Below are positions 35,801 to 46,884 of a stretch of DNA of 64,000 bases, piece by piece. Made by a program: the position numbers and the translations under genes. The first letter of the stretch is position 1; each line of letters starts with the position of its first letter. This DNA is from Meloidogyne chitwoodi (lineage: Eukaryota > Nematoda > Chromadorea > Rhabditida > Meloidogynidae): positions 248,001-312,000 of the forward strand of contig JACZZP010000002.1 of assembly GCA_015183035.1 (NCBI GenBank), read 5' to 3'. The notes under the pieces were generated by a model. That model made no database searches. It was not told the origin of the DNA and saw nothing but the letters and a program-made list of their open reading frames with translations.

Positions 35801-38800
35801 CCGTTATGACGAAGTTTTGAATATGGTTAGAAGCGCAAATTTAGTTGGGCAATCAATTATTGCATTTTTGCAAAAAAAGGGTTACCCAGAATTGGCATTA
35901 CATTTTGTTAAAGATGAAAAGACTAGATTTGGGTTAGCTTTGGAATGTGGAAATTTACAGGTTTGGAAATAAATTAATTTTGTTTGGAAATATTTAAAAA
36001 TGTTTTGTGAATATTTTTTGAACTATTATATTTGAAAAATCTATTTTTTAGTCTCTTTAAGTTTTAAGCACACACCCCATTTATTCGGCAAGAAAATATT
36101 TTTTAAATGTTCAATTCATTTTTGGGTGTAAATTGATTTTTTTTCGCAAATAAAAATGGGGTGAACGCCTATACTACTTAAGTTCCAATTTTTTGATTAA
36201 ATTTTGTTATTTTATTTCTTCAAAAATTCTTTTTTTTTTTATAGATTGCGTTAGAAGCAGCAAAAGTACTTGATGACACAGCTGCTTGGAACGCTTTGGG
36301 TGAAGCTGCTTTAATGCAGGGAAATCATCAAATTGTTGAAATGGCTTACCAAAGAACTAAAGACTTTGAACGTTTAGCATTTTTGTATTTAATAACCGGA
36401 AATATTGAAAAACTTCAAAAAATGCAAAAAATTGCACAAATACGGAAAGATATGCATGGACAATTTCAATGTGCATTAATGTTGGGTGATGCTGAGGAAA
36501 GAACCAAAGGTTTTATTTTTGGGGAATTTGATATTTTTTATTTTGATATATTTTTTGTTAAGTTTTGAAAGAATTGGGCCAACTTCCGTTGGCTTATTTA
36601 TCTGCTACTACTCATGGTTTAACCGAAGAAGCTTCGCATTTGTCTCAAGAGCTTGAAAATAAAAACATTCCAATACCCGATTCTAATCCAAATGCGCAAC
36701 CGTTTGTTCCTCTCAAACCTTTGTATCCGTTAACGGAGAATTGGCCACAGCTAACAGTTTCTGTTGGACCTTTTGATGCACAACTTGTTTCTAATGCTAC
36801 TAAAAGTTAGTTTAATTTTTTAAATTTAAATTTTGATTAAATTATGAAGAAAGTTCTCTGGGTTTTGGACATTGAATTGATTAAAATTATTGAGATTATT
36901 TCGATAAACACCCCATTTAATCGCATGAAAATATTTTTTATCTTTTAATCATTTTTTGGTGTAAAAATTTTCTTGCGAATAAATGGGGTGTTTTCCAAAT
37001 TATCAAAGTTTTCCAAAATTTAATTTTTAGAAGCTCCAACTTCAAAAACTCCTGCCCTTAATGCTGCATTTGCAGCAGAACAAAATGATGATGAGGATAA
37101 TGTTGAAGGTGAAGCATGGGGTGTTGAAGGAGATTTATTACTGGATGATGAGGGTAATCCTGAAATGGACGAAATTGAAATGATTGGGGGAGAAGATGAT
37201 GAAGAAGGCGGTTGGGATGTGAGAGAGAGATTTTTTTTTAAACTTTCAATAAATTTTGAACACTTTAAAAGGTCGATGAAGAAATTACTCAAGCAGTCGA
37301 ATCAATGCGTGTTGGAGAAGGTGAAGATGTTACTGATGGATTTGTTTTACCTCAAAGAGGACATCCTCCTCCATTTTACTGGCCTGGAAATTCGCGTCTT
37401 GTAGCTGACCATGTTGCTGCTGGTGCATTTGATTCTGCAGCTAGATTGTTGGAAGAAACGCTTGGAATTGTACAAATTGGACCGTTTAAATCTTTGTTTC
37501 TTTCGACTTATGCAAAGTTTAATTTTTTTTTTAAATTAAAATTTTAAAATAATTTATTTTTATAGGTCTCGTGTAGCTTGTTGTGCTATTCCCCTCGCTT
37601 CACCTAATTTTGTTTTTCCTACACGAAATTGGCAAGATACATTACCAAAATCATCTCTTCCAGCTATTTCATTTAAGGTTTTCTTTAAAAAAATTTTTTT
37701 AATTATAAATAAGCAATTACACATCCCATTTATTCGATAAAAAAATATTTTTAAATCCTTCATTTTTGTTGCAAAATTTTTTGCGAATAAATGGGTTGTG
37801 TACCTAAACCAACAATTTTCGTTTTTTTTTAAATTTTAGTTAAATGATCTTGCACAGCGTCTTCAGATTTGTTATAAATTGACAACAGATGGAAAATTTG
37901 GAGAATCAGTTTTACGTTTTAGACAAATACTGCTTTCTATACCTTTGCTTGTTGTTGAATCTAAACAAGAGGTTTTCTTTAAATATTTATTTTTTAATTT
38001 TTTTTTTCAAAAAAAAGGTTTTTGAAGCCCAACAATTAATTCAAATATGCCGAGAATATTTAGTTGGTCTTTTACTTGAAACGGCACGTAAAGACTTGCC
38101 ACGAGAATCTGTAGATGATGCTAAACGGAATTTGGAAATGGCTGCATATTTTACAAACTGTGATATTCAACCAGTCCATAAAATTTTAACTTTGAGGACT
38201 GCGGCAAATTTGAGCTTTAAAAATAAGCAAATGCAACATTGTGCTACTTTTTGTCGTCGTTGTATTGAATTGGGTATACATTAAATTACTAAATATTATT
38301 GCAACTTGTATGGTTTAGATACACACCCCATTTATACGCAAGAAAATGTTTTATTCTTTTAGTTATTTTTGGGTGAAAATATTTTTTTGCAAATAAGTGG
38401 AGTGTTTTTTATTTTTTCTTCTTGCGAATAAATGGCAGTTTCACATTATTTTTGTTGGATTTAATTAAATGTCCAAAAATTATATTTTATATGTAGGACA
38501 AGTTAATTTATTTAAAATTTTTTATTTGAGGTCCAAAACCTGATGTTGCTGCACAAATGAGAAAAATGCTTGCAGTGGCTGAACGTGAAAATACCAATGC
38601 ATTTGAAGTTTATTTAAAAATTGATTTTTTAATTTTTTTTTTTTAAATAATTTTACAGATTAATTATGATGAGCACAATCCTTTTGTGCTTTGTTCTCGA
38701 AGTTTTACTCCTCTTTATCGCGGAAAACCGCAAGTGAAGTGCCCCTTTTGTGGGGCAAGTTATACTCCTTCGTTTAGTGGAACTGTGTGTGATGTTTGTG

Positions 38801-38919
38801 AGGTTTGTTGAAATTTTTTTTTGTTCAAAAAAATATATTTAATTTTAATTATTTAGGTAGCAGAAATAGGAAGAGATGTTCAAGGACTAAGAATTACTTC
38901 AATTCAAAGCGGAAAATGA
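32850..38919 (+). CDS. copa-1: Coatomer subunit alpha (alpha-COP)
   Basis: About 20 exons from ATG 32850 to TGA 38917-38919 give roughly 1,200 residues, the full family length. The N-terminus [20 protein letters not shown] is the conserved start. WD40 repeats follow ([75 protein letters not shown]). Next come the second propeller ([16 protein letters not shown], [12 protein letters not shown]), the solenoid ([34 protein letters not shown]), an acidic linker with [10 protein letters not shown], and the C-terminal domain with LRTAANLSF and [10 protein letters not shown]. It forms the COPI cage with beta' and epsilon for Golgi-to-ER transport and reads KKXX cargo signals. A CPFCGAS/CDVCE pair near the end could bind zinc. 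Five introns carry hairpin elements. Confidence 0.96.
35352..35535. repeat. Long perfect-arm hairpin (foldback/MITE) in an alpha-COP intron
   Basis: About 184 bases. The left arm begins ggtacttacttattatccct and contains tgcggactttttttgcggac. The right arm ends with the complement (gtccgcaaaaaaagtccgca, then tgcttagggataatactaag and tacc). Arms of about 55 bases are almost perfectly complementary around an AT-rich loop of roughly 75 bases. Related gcggac motifs occur at 40455-40625 and 42150-42175. Confidence 0.9.
36070..36163. repeat. CCCCATTTATTCGC hairpin element (alpha-COP intron)
   Basis: Begins cacaccccatttattcggca and ends ttcgcaaataaaaatggggtg. It forms a stem with an internal aagaaaatatttttt stretch. 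One of a family of about 85 bases, four copies of which sit in alpha-COP introns. Confidence 0.85.
36907..36992. repeat. CCCCATTTATTCGC hairpin element (alpha-COP intron)
   Basis: Begins aacaccccatttaatcgcat and ends cttgcgaataaatggggtgt. Second copy in this gene. Confidence 0.85.
37719..37800. repeat. CCCCATTTATTCGC hairpin element (alpha-COP intron)
   Basis: Begins acacatcccatttattcgat and ends ttgcgaataaatgggttgtg. Third copy in this gene. Confidence 0.8.
38320..38437. repeat. CCCCATTTATTCGC hairpin element with a second right arm
   Basis: Begins acacaccccatttatacgca. A degenerate right arm (tttgcaaataagtggagtgt) ends at about 38407 and a second right-arm copy, cttgcgaataaatgg, follows to 38437, as if one end had been duplicated. 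Fourth copy in alpha-COP. Confidence 0.75.
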
Positions 38920-39721
38920 TCAAGGACAGACAGACGTATTTCTCTGTTGTGTATATGTTTTTTTTAATTTTTATTTAAAAATTTTCATCATAATGTTTGG
39001 GGAATTGTTTTATGCCTTTCTAGTTAATTAATTTATTTTGATATAATTTAGGTAAAAAATTGAGAAATTTTTTGGATGAAAAAAATTTTTTTTGTGATTA
39101 TTTTATTAAAAAAAATTTAAATAATATCCAAAATTTGTAAAATTGTTTTTTCATTTAAAAAAATATTTTTTTTTGTGTTGTATTTTTATAGTAGAAAATA
39201 TATTGGTTAATTTTTATTTAATTTTTATAAAAAATTAATTAATAAAAATTTTCGAAAGGTAAAAACTACTTTAATTAGAGAAAAAAATTAAAAATTTTTT
39301 ATTTAATTTATAAAAAATTAACCAAATATTTTCTATAAATAAAAAAATAATGTTAAGAGACTTTTGAATAAATTTATTTTTTTTTAAATTGAACACTTTA
39401 TTTATAATGTTTTTACATTTATTTATTTTTAAATATTTTGTTTTTTTAACTTGTCTGGTTTAGGTAAACACATTTATTCGCGCAAAAAAATTTTTATCGT
39501 TAAAATCAATTTTCGATTTAAAATATTTTCTTTGCGAATAAATGGGTTTAACCCAGAAGGTACAGCCCGGTTTGTCGCAGACTGGTTTGTCGCGCAATAG
39601 TATATCAAATGCAGAGAATTAGAGATAAAAAGAAAACTAGACACAGACAATTTGTTCATTTTTTCAACATTAATTGTTTAAAAATTGAGTTTATTTAACT
39701 AATATAGTTTTAGATTAAATA
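38920..39721. other. Spacer between alpha-COP and NDUFB4 with a hairpin element
   Basis: AT-rich, no gene. 39466-39550 is another CCCCATTTATTCGC-family copy (gtaaacacatttattcgc to ttgcgaataaatgggttta). A gttttag acceptor at about 39706-39712 precedes the NDUFB4 ATG by nine bases and suggests trans-splicing. Confidence 0.65.
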
Positions 39722-40380
39722 ATGCGCCTCGCTTTACGTCTTTCACGACCAGCACCAAACCAAAATATAAAAAATCCAAAGCTTTGGCAAGATCCAGTAT
39801 TAGGCTATTACGAAACTCATGGAAAAATGGAGTTTATGCCTGGAGAGCAATATAATTTGTCTGATGATGAAAAAAAGGCTGTTTTATGGCGTTATCGTGT
39901 TAAAGAGGTTTTCTTCTTTTTAATTTTTTTAAATTTTTTCTTAGATTTTAAAGAAAGAATATCTTCGACGTGAATATAATCCTCACACTTTTAAATACAA
40001 GGTTTATTTATAAAAATTAAAAGAATGAATTTTGTTTTTAATTTTTTTATAGGATGGAATTGTACTTGACCCAGCAATGTTTCGTTGGTATGCCGCTGAT
40101 ATGACCCAAGTTGAATATTTGCGTATAACACCAAAAGGTCTTTTCCTTTATTCTGGAATAACTTATTTGGTCTTTTGGCTGGTGATCAAATTGGGAGTTA
40201 TTGGCATGGTAATTTTTAAAATCAGAAAATTCTGAAAATATTAAATTCTCCAACTTTTAGGAAAAAGATGATGAAGAATGTAGCTCTGGAGAAATGCTTT
40301 GGTGGGATCGTAGAAGGAACAGACTTGATCATGTTGGTGGAAATGCACCTCCTCGTCAAGTTTTACATATGCATATGTGA
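39722..40380 (+). CDS. nuo-6: Complex I accessory subunit NDUFB4/B15
   Basis: Four exons, ATG 39722 to TGA 40378-40380, about 172 residues. The family signature is clear: ILKKEYLRREYNPH, DGIVLDPAMFRWYAADMTQV and LRITPKGLFLYSGITYLVFW align with the human NDUFB4 pattern KREYLLQY, ENPALLRWAYART, FRPTPKNSLMG, with one membrane helix following. The C-terminal tail (MLWWDRRRNRLDHVGG) extends past the mammalian end. The protein is an inner-membrane subunit of mitochondrial NADH:ubiquinone oxidoreductase. It sits on the same strand between alpha-COP and the SKI2 helicase, 393 bases before the latter. The C. elegans symbol is assigned by homology. Confidence 0.85.
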
Positions 40381-40772
40381 ATAAAAGTTGTCAAATATAT
40401 TTTTTGTTTAGGAAAATGAAATTTTTTTGGTTATGCTTACTAAGTCCGTATTTTTTGTCCGCAATTTTTTTTAATATTTAATTATTTATTTTGAAGAAAT
40501 TAGCAAAGATAGAGCTGATTCAAATAATTTGAATTTGGCTGATCTCTACCCTTTGTATTCGTTCTTATTTTAAAATATTCATTTGATAAAATTTATAACT
40601 TGCGGACAAAATTGCGGACTTTAGTGGTCTTTTAATAATTACCTTTTTACGAATTTTTGTAATAAATAAATGTTGGTTTGTTTAAATTGTCTTTTTAAAC
40701 TTGTTTATTTTTACATGTTCTAATTAAAAATTTATTTAATTTAAAAATTTATTTAATTTTAAATAATTCAAA
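40381..40772. other. Spacer with diverged GCGGAC inverted repeat
   Basis: 40440-40625 starts actaagtccgtattttttgt, continues ccgcaa, and ends tgcggacaaaattgcggact, a diverged relative of the hairpin at 35352. No coding exon that could supply the missing SKI2 N-terminus was found here. Confidence 0.6.
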
Positions 40773-43700
40773 ATGAGTGAATATAATTTTGCAAAAAAAT
40801 TGGATGTCACCAAAAATGTTGAAAAATATGCAGAAATTAAGGATAACATGGCTATGCAGGTTTTATTATTTTTAAATAAATAGATTAATTAAATTATTTT
40901 TTTAAGTATCCTTTTGAACTTGACCCTTTTCAACAACACGCAGTCTGTAAAATGGAAGAAGGCGAATCGGTTTTTGTTGCTGCTCATACAAGTGCGGGCA
41001 AAACAGTTGTTGCTGAATATGCTGTTGCTCTTTGTAAAAAGAATAGGACAAGGTTATAGTTTTTAACATTTTGCCCTTGGTGACGTTTTGTCTTTGGACA
41101 TTTTGTCATATGGACATTTTGTCTTTTGGACATTTTAAAATTTTTGGCTAAATAAATGTTTAAAAAAATTAAATTTTAAGGGTTATTTATACTTCTCCAA
41201 TCAAGGCCCTTTCTAACCAAAAATTTCGTGATTTTAAACTGGCATTTGGTGATGTTGGTTTAATTACTGGAGGTTTAATTTAATTAAAAAAAATTTTTTT
41301 TTTAATTATTTTTTTAAAGATATTCAATTAAATACAGAGGCAAATTGTCTTATTATGACAACAGAAATTCTTCGTTCAATGCTTTATAATGGTTCTGAAG
41401 TTATTAGGGAACTTGAATGGGTTATTTTTGATGAAGTTCATTATATTAATGATATTGAGGTTTTTTTTAATTTTTTTAAATTTAATTTTTATTCTAATAG
41501 AGAGGACATGTATGGGAAGAAGTGCTTATTATGTTTCCGCAATATGCGAAAATTGTTATGTTAAGGTTATTTAATTTTAATTTTCTGAATAAAATGCAAA
41601 AATAAGGAAAAATGGGGAGAAATGCAAAAAAGGGAACTCCCTAAAATTTAATAAATTACTTTTAATGAAAAAAGAAACATTTTAATATTTTTTTTGTAGT
41701 GCAACTGTTCCAAATTGTATAGAATTTGCTGATTGGGTTGGGTAAGTTTTTTTTAATTTTTTTTAAATTAAATTAATTTTTTTAGCCGAATAAATAAAAG
41801 AATTATTTATGTAATTGAAACACTCAAAAGACCTGTTCCTTTAGAACATTATTTGTACACTGGACAGGATGGAAAGACAAGAGATGATATTTTTCTTATT
41901 TTTGATCAAGACGGAAAATTTAAGCATTCAGGGTTTTTTTAATAAAATTAAAAAAATTAATTTAATTTAAATTTTAAAGTTATCAAAAGGCAGTAGAGGC
42001 AAAGGCTAATAAGGCTCAAAAGCTGGGGGTTGGTGGACCTTCTATGGGAGGACGTTCAAGTGCAGCCCCACAAATGTCAAATAATGCTTGGAATATGAAT
42101 AGAAACGTTTGTGATTTTTTTATTAAAAAAATTTTCTACTGAAAATTTTGTCCGCATGTCAAAAAGATGCGGACAAGGTCCTAGAGATAAAAATTTATTT
42201 TATTAAAAAAATTAAATTTATTTTTTTTTCAGAACAAAAATGTTTATATAAACCTAATTTATCATTTAAATTCTAACGAATTGCTTCCAATGATTGTTTT
42301 CGTTTTTTCTCGTCAAAGATGTGATGAAACTGTTCTTTTACTTTCATCAGTTGATTTAACTACACAAACAGAAAAATCTGCAATTCATCGATTTTTTCAT
42401 CATTGTATAGATAGATTAACTGGTTCTGATAAAGAATTACCTCAGGTTTTTATATTTAAATTTTTTTAAAATTTTAAAGGATTTTTAACCGGAAAAAATT
42501 TTTTTTTGAAGGAGCAGCCGCGGTAATCACTTAAATGAGCTTGGTCCCCCCCTTTGGTTTTTTTATTTTCAAAAGTCTATAGCTTGACTCATAGTTATTT
42601 TTACGTGTCGTGTGTAGTACCATTCGACTCGTATTGATAAAACGAATCAAATTATATGTTTTCTGAATATTAAAAAAAATTTTTTTCGGAATGCATTTTC
42701 CTCAGGATTTCCTTAAAATCTTTAAAAAAAATTTTTTTAATTTTTCAGGTATTACTTATGCAAGAGCATTGTAAAAGAGGTTTTGCTGTTCATCATTCAG
42801 GAATTTTACCAATAATAAAAGAAGTAGTTGAACTTTTATTTCAAAAAGGTTTAGTTAAAATTTTATTTGCAACTGAAACTTTTGCTATGGGTGTTAATAT
42901 GCCAGCAAGAACTGTTGTTTTTGATTCGATTGAAAAACATGATGGCAAAGAGAGAAGAAATTTAAATTCTACTGAATATGTTCAGGTTTTTTTTAATTTT
43001 TTTTAATTTTAATTAGAGGAGCTAAATTCATAACTTGTGTACTTTCCCCTTCCTCCTACACATACTCCTCTCAAGTATAAATAGGATTTTTTGATTCATT
43101 TCTAGATAAATATAGTTGGCTGTTTGAAAGTATTGATGGGTATTTATCTGTGTATTTAAGAAAAAAGGAAAGATAAATTTCCATGGTCTGGAGGGAACAT
43201 TCCTGGTGTGTAAGGAACATCCCTGGGCTGGAAGGAACATTCATAGTGTGGAGGCAAAATAAAACAATTTTTTTTATTTGCTCTATGTGAGGGATTAATT
43301 CCGCTTTACTCTTTCAATTAATTTTTTTTTTTAATTTAGATGGCAGGTAGAGCAGGTAGACGCGGTCTTGATAAAACAGGAAATGTTATAATTTTGGCGA
43401 AAGGTTCGGAACCACCTGAAATTAGTTCATTAACAACCCTTCTTACTGTATATATTTTTAATTTTTTTAATTTATTTAATTTTTAAAAGGGAAAACCAAT
43501 TAAGCTTACATCACGTTTTCGTATAACTTATAGTATGATGCTTAATCTTCTTCGTAAAGAACATTTTCAAATTAAAGTAAAAAAAAAAATTTTTTTAATA
43601 TTTTTAAAATTATTTTTTATTAAAGGATATGTTATCTAATTCTTATGTTGAAAGTGCTGCTTTACGTATGGTTGTTCAACGTAAAGAACGTCTCAAAAAG

Positions 43701-46510
43701 GTTGTTAAGGGTAGAGAGGGATAAAGGGGTATTTTTTGTTCTAAAATTCGTTTTTTGATTTAAAAAATGATTTTTCTGATATCTTATCACTGTTCTTAAC
43801 CTTGGCGTTGAAACGTCTGTATTTGAGTGCCTGCGTTGAAACGTCCATTTTGAGTGTCTGAGTTGAAACGTCCATTTTTGAGTGCCATTTTTAAAAAATT
43901 CTTATTGTTTTTTTCATCAAAAATTCTATTTTTTACTATTTAGATTGAGGAGGATCTTTCAGCTTTACCTCAATTAGAGTGCCCTCATTGCAATCCACCT
44001 TCCAATGGAAAAACATTATTAGAATATTTTAAATTTCTTATTGAATATTACAAAAAAACAACAGAATTATGGAAATTATTAATTTGTAAAAGTAACAAAG
44101 AATCAAAATTATTTTCAACGGGAAGAGTTTTAATAATCCATTATCCACCTTTAGGAATCGCAGGAAGATTGGCAGTTATATTAAAGGTGATTAAGATTGA
44201 AATGAATTTTTTTAATTTTTTAAAATATTTTTTTAACTATTTTTTTAATTATTTAAAATTTTAAAATATTTTTTTAACTATTTTTTTAATTTTTGAAAAT
44301 TTATTTTTTTTTTATTAAAAAATTTCTTTTCTCTAGTCTTCAACAGAAAATGGCAAATTTTTATTGACTTTATTTATACCAACAACAGGCAATTTTGCTG
44401 CCACTGATACAGCTCAAAAAGTTTTTTCTGGATTATCTAAAGATGTTTTTTTTAATTAAATTTATTTTTTTTTTAATTTAATTTTTTAAAAAAGGAAAAA
44501 CGTTGGAAAAAAGAATCTGCATTATTAATACATTCTCTTATGTATGGAATTGATGGATTAGATTTAAAATCATTTTCTGAGTATACTCCCTATATTATTT
44601 TGAATGATATGCCTTTGGACTGGTTAAATTTATTTTAAATATTTTTTCGAAAAAAATTCTGATTTTGGAAATATTCTGATTTTCAAAAATTCTGATTTTT
44701 AAAATTCGATTTTGAAAATATTCTGATTTTGAAAATTCTGATTTTCAAAAATTCTGATTTTCAAAAATTCTGATTTTGAAAATATTCTGATTTTTTTAAA
44801 TTCTGATTTTTAAAAATTCTGATTTAATAAAAATATTTTTTTAATATAGTTTATTAGCTGTTTGTAAACGAACAATACCAAAAATTAACCCAGATGCAAT
44901 ATTTGAAGAATATAAACGTTTATTACAACCATCAAATCGTTCAAATTCACCTGATAGATTAATAAGAAAAATTTTTCAAGAATTAAATCAACTATGTGAA
45001 AAAATTGCTAAAATTAAAGAAAAAGAAGAAGAAAATTTAAATGATGAAAATATTCATATTTTAGGAATGGATTTGGATAAAAAAGAAGCAAGTTTAATAG
45101 AAAAATTAAAATTAATTAAAAATGAAAGAATTCAACTTTGTAATGATAATATATTTCCATGTATACAATGCCCAGATATTTTAGAACATGTTGGTTTTTT
45201 TCTAAGTTTTTTGATTTTTCAGAACTTTTATTCTGATTTTTAATTTTTATTCTGAAAATTCTGATTTTTTATTATGAAATTCTGATTTTTATTTTGAAAA
45301 TTCTGAAAATTCTGATTTTATCAAATAATTTAGATGGATCTAGTCATAAATAAGTGTCAACTTGAAGACCTTAAACAATTACTTGTTCTTCAAACTTCAA
45401 CACATTCCATGTCAGAAGAAGCTGAAGGTAGACTTAAAGTACTTAGAACACTTGATTACATTGATAGGCAAAATTTGGTTCAATTAAAAGGAAAAGTTGC
45501 ATGTGAAATTAGCAATCAGGTTGATTTTTAAAATTCTGATTTTATTTTAAATTCTGATTTTATTTTAATAATTATTTTATTTATTTTAAAGGAACTATTA
45601 ATCAGTGAATTAATTCTCGATAATAAATTTCATGATAGAAGTCCTCCAGAAATTGCTGCATTATTTTCAGCATTTACATGTCAACATGGAGGAAAAAATA
45701 ATAATAAAAGAAATAATATGTCTAATAATAATAATTTAAAGATATCACAAAGTTTAGAAAGCTATGAAAATCAAAAAAAGGAGGAATTAATTGAGCGAGT
45801 ACCTACAGAACTTTTAAAAGAAGTAAAGTGTTATATATTTTAAAAATTCTGATTTTTAAAATTATGAGTATACAATATTCTGTTTTTTTAGTTGGAATCA
45901 GATATAGTTGAAGCAGCCGTTCGTATCGACATGGTACAAAAACAATGTGGTATTTTTAACTCCCCTGTAATGGATGAATTGAAATTTGGTCTAATGGAAG
46001 TTGTTTATCAATGGGCTGATGGATTGGTTATTTTTAAATTTATATATGTTTTTTAATTCTGATTTTTACTTAAGTTTCTGATTTTGAATTTAATTTTTAC
46101 TCAAGATTCTGATTTTTTAATTTTTACTTAAGATTCTGATTTTTATTTAAGTTTCTGATTTTTAATTTAATTTTTACCTTAGATTCTGGTTTTTATTAAT
46201 TATTTTTATACTTAAGTTTCTGATTTTTAATTCTAATTTTTACTTAAGTTTCTGATTTTTACTTAAGTTTCTGATTTTTACTTATATATAGGAATTCGCT
46301 AAAATAATGAAATTAACTGATGCTCAAGAAGGAATAATAGTTAGGTGTATTCAACGCTTAGATGAAGTTTGTAAAGATGTAAAAAAGGCTGCAATGATTG
46401 TTGGAAGCCCTGAATTAGCAGAGAAAATGGAAGAAACAAGTAATGCAATTAGGCGTGATATTGTCTTTGCTGCTAGTCTTTATGTTACAGAAGCTGAGTC
46501 AAATGAATAA
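40773..46510 (+). CDS. skih-2: SKI2-type DExH RNA helicase (superkiller complex)
   Basis: About 21 exons, ATG 40773 to TAA 46508-46510, roughly 1,050 residues. Helicase motifs are complete: [20 protein letters not shown] (I), [16 protein letters not shown] (Ia), [25 protein letters not shown] (DEVH, II), [17 protein letters not shown] (III), [11 protein letters not shown] (IV), [19 protein letters not shown] (V) and [12 protein letters not shown] (VI). [17 protein letters not shown] and the insertion before NLIYHLN mark SKI2 rather than MTR4. The ratchet and C-terminal DSHCT domain follow, with [23 protein letters not shown]2 feeds RNA 3'-5' to the cytoplasmic exosome. The protein starts almost directly at the helicase core and lacks the roughly 250-residue N-terminal arm that binds SKI3/SKI8 in other species. 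Confidence 0.93.
42511..42650. repeat. Dispersed intronic repeat carrying the rRNA 530-loop motif (copy 1)
   Basis: Begins ggagcagccgcggtaatcac, then aaatgagcttggtccccccc, ttgactc and attcgactcg. Related copies are at 56617-56762 and 61751-61898, all inside introns. AGCAGCCGCGGTAAT matches the universal small-subunit rRNA sequence over 15 bases. Confidence 0.75.
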
Positions 46511-46884
46511 ATAAAAAATTGGTCAAGTTTTTTTTAAAAAATTTTTATTATTTCCTCATTATTCTTGTGTTATTATTTAATAATTTTTGATATTATTATT
46601 TTGTGCAAAAGTTTATTTTATTTATTTATTGAATAATAAGCCGATTTGTAGCAGCCCTTGTGCGCGAAAATATGTTCTAGTTCTTTTTTTTGTTGTTTTT
46701 AAGGCCTATTTATTTGTACAAAATTTTATACAATTTGTAATTTTTTTGTTGTATTTTTTCGTTGGAAAAAATAAAAATATATATTTTTATTTAGTTCAAG
46801 GTTAAAAATATATAAACGAAAGATGTCCATAAACGAATATTTTTATTTTTTTAAATTATTTAAAAATTTATATTAAATTTTAAA
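46511..46884. other. Short spacer between SKI2 and astacin
   Basis: 375 bases, no gene. Same-strand genes on both sides; the spacing would fit either an operon or a separate promoter. Confidence 0.5.

Noticed and set aside
42513..42527. Real small-subunit rRNA gene fragment
   Set aside because: Similarity is confined to the 15-base core; flanks are not rRNA and recur as a dispersed repeat.
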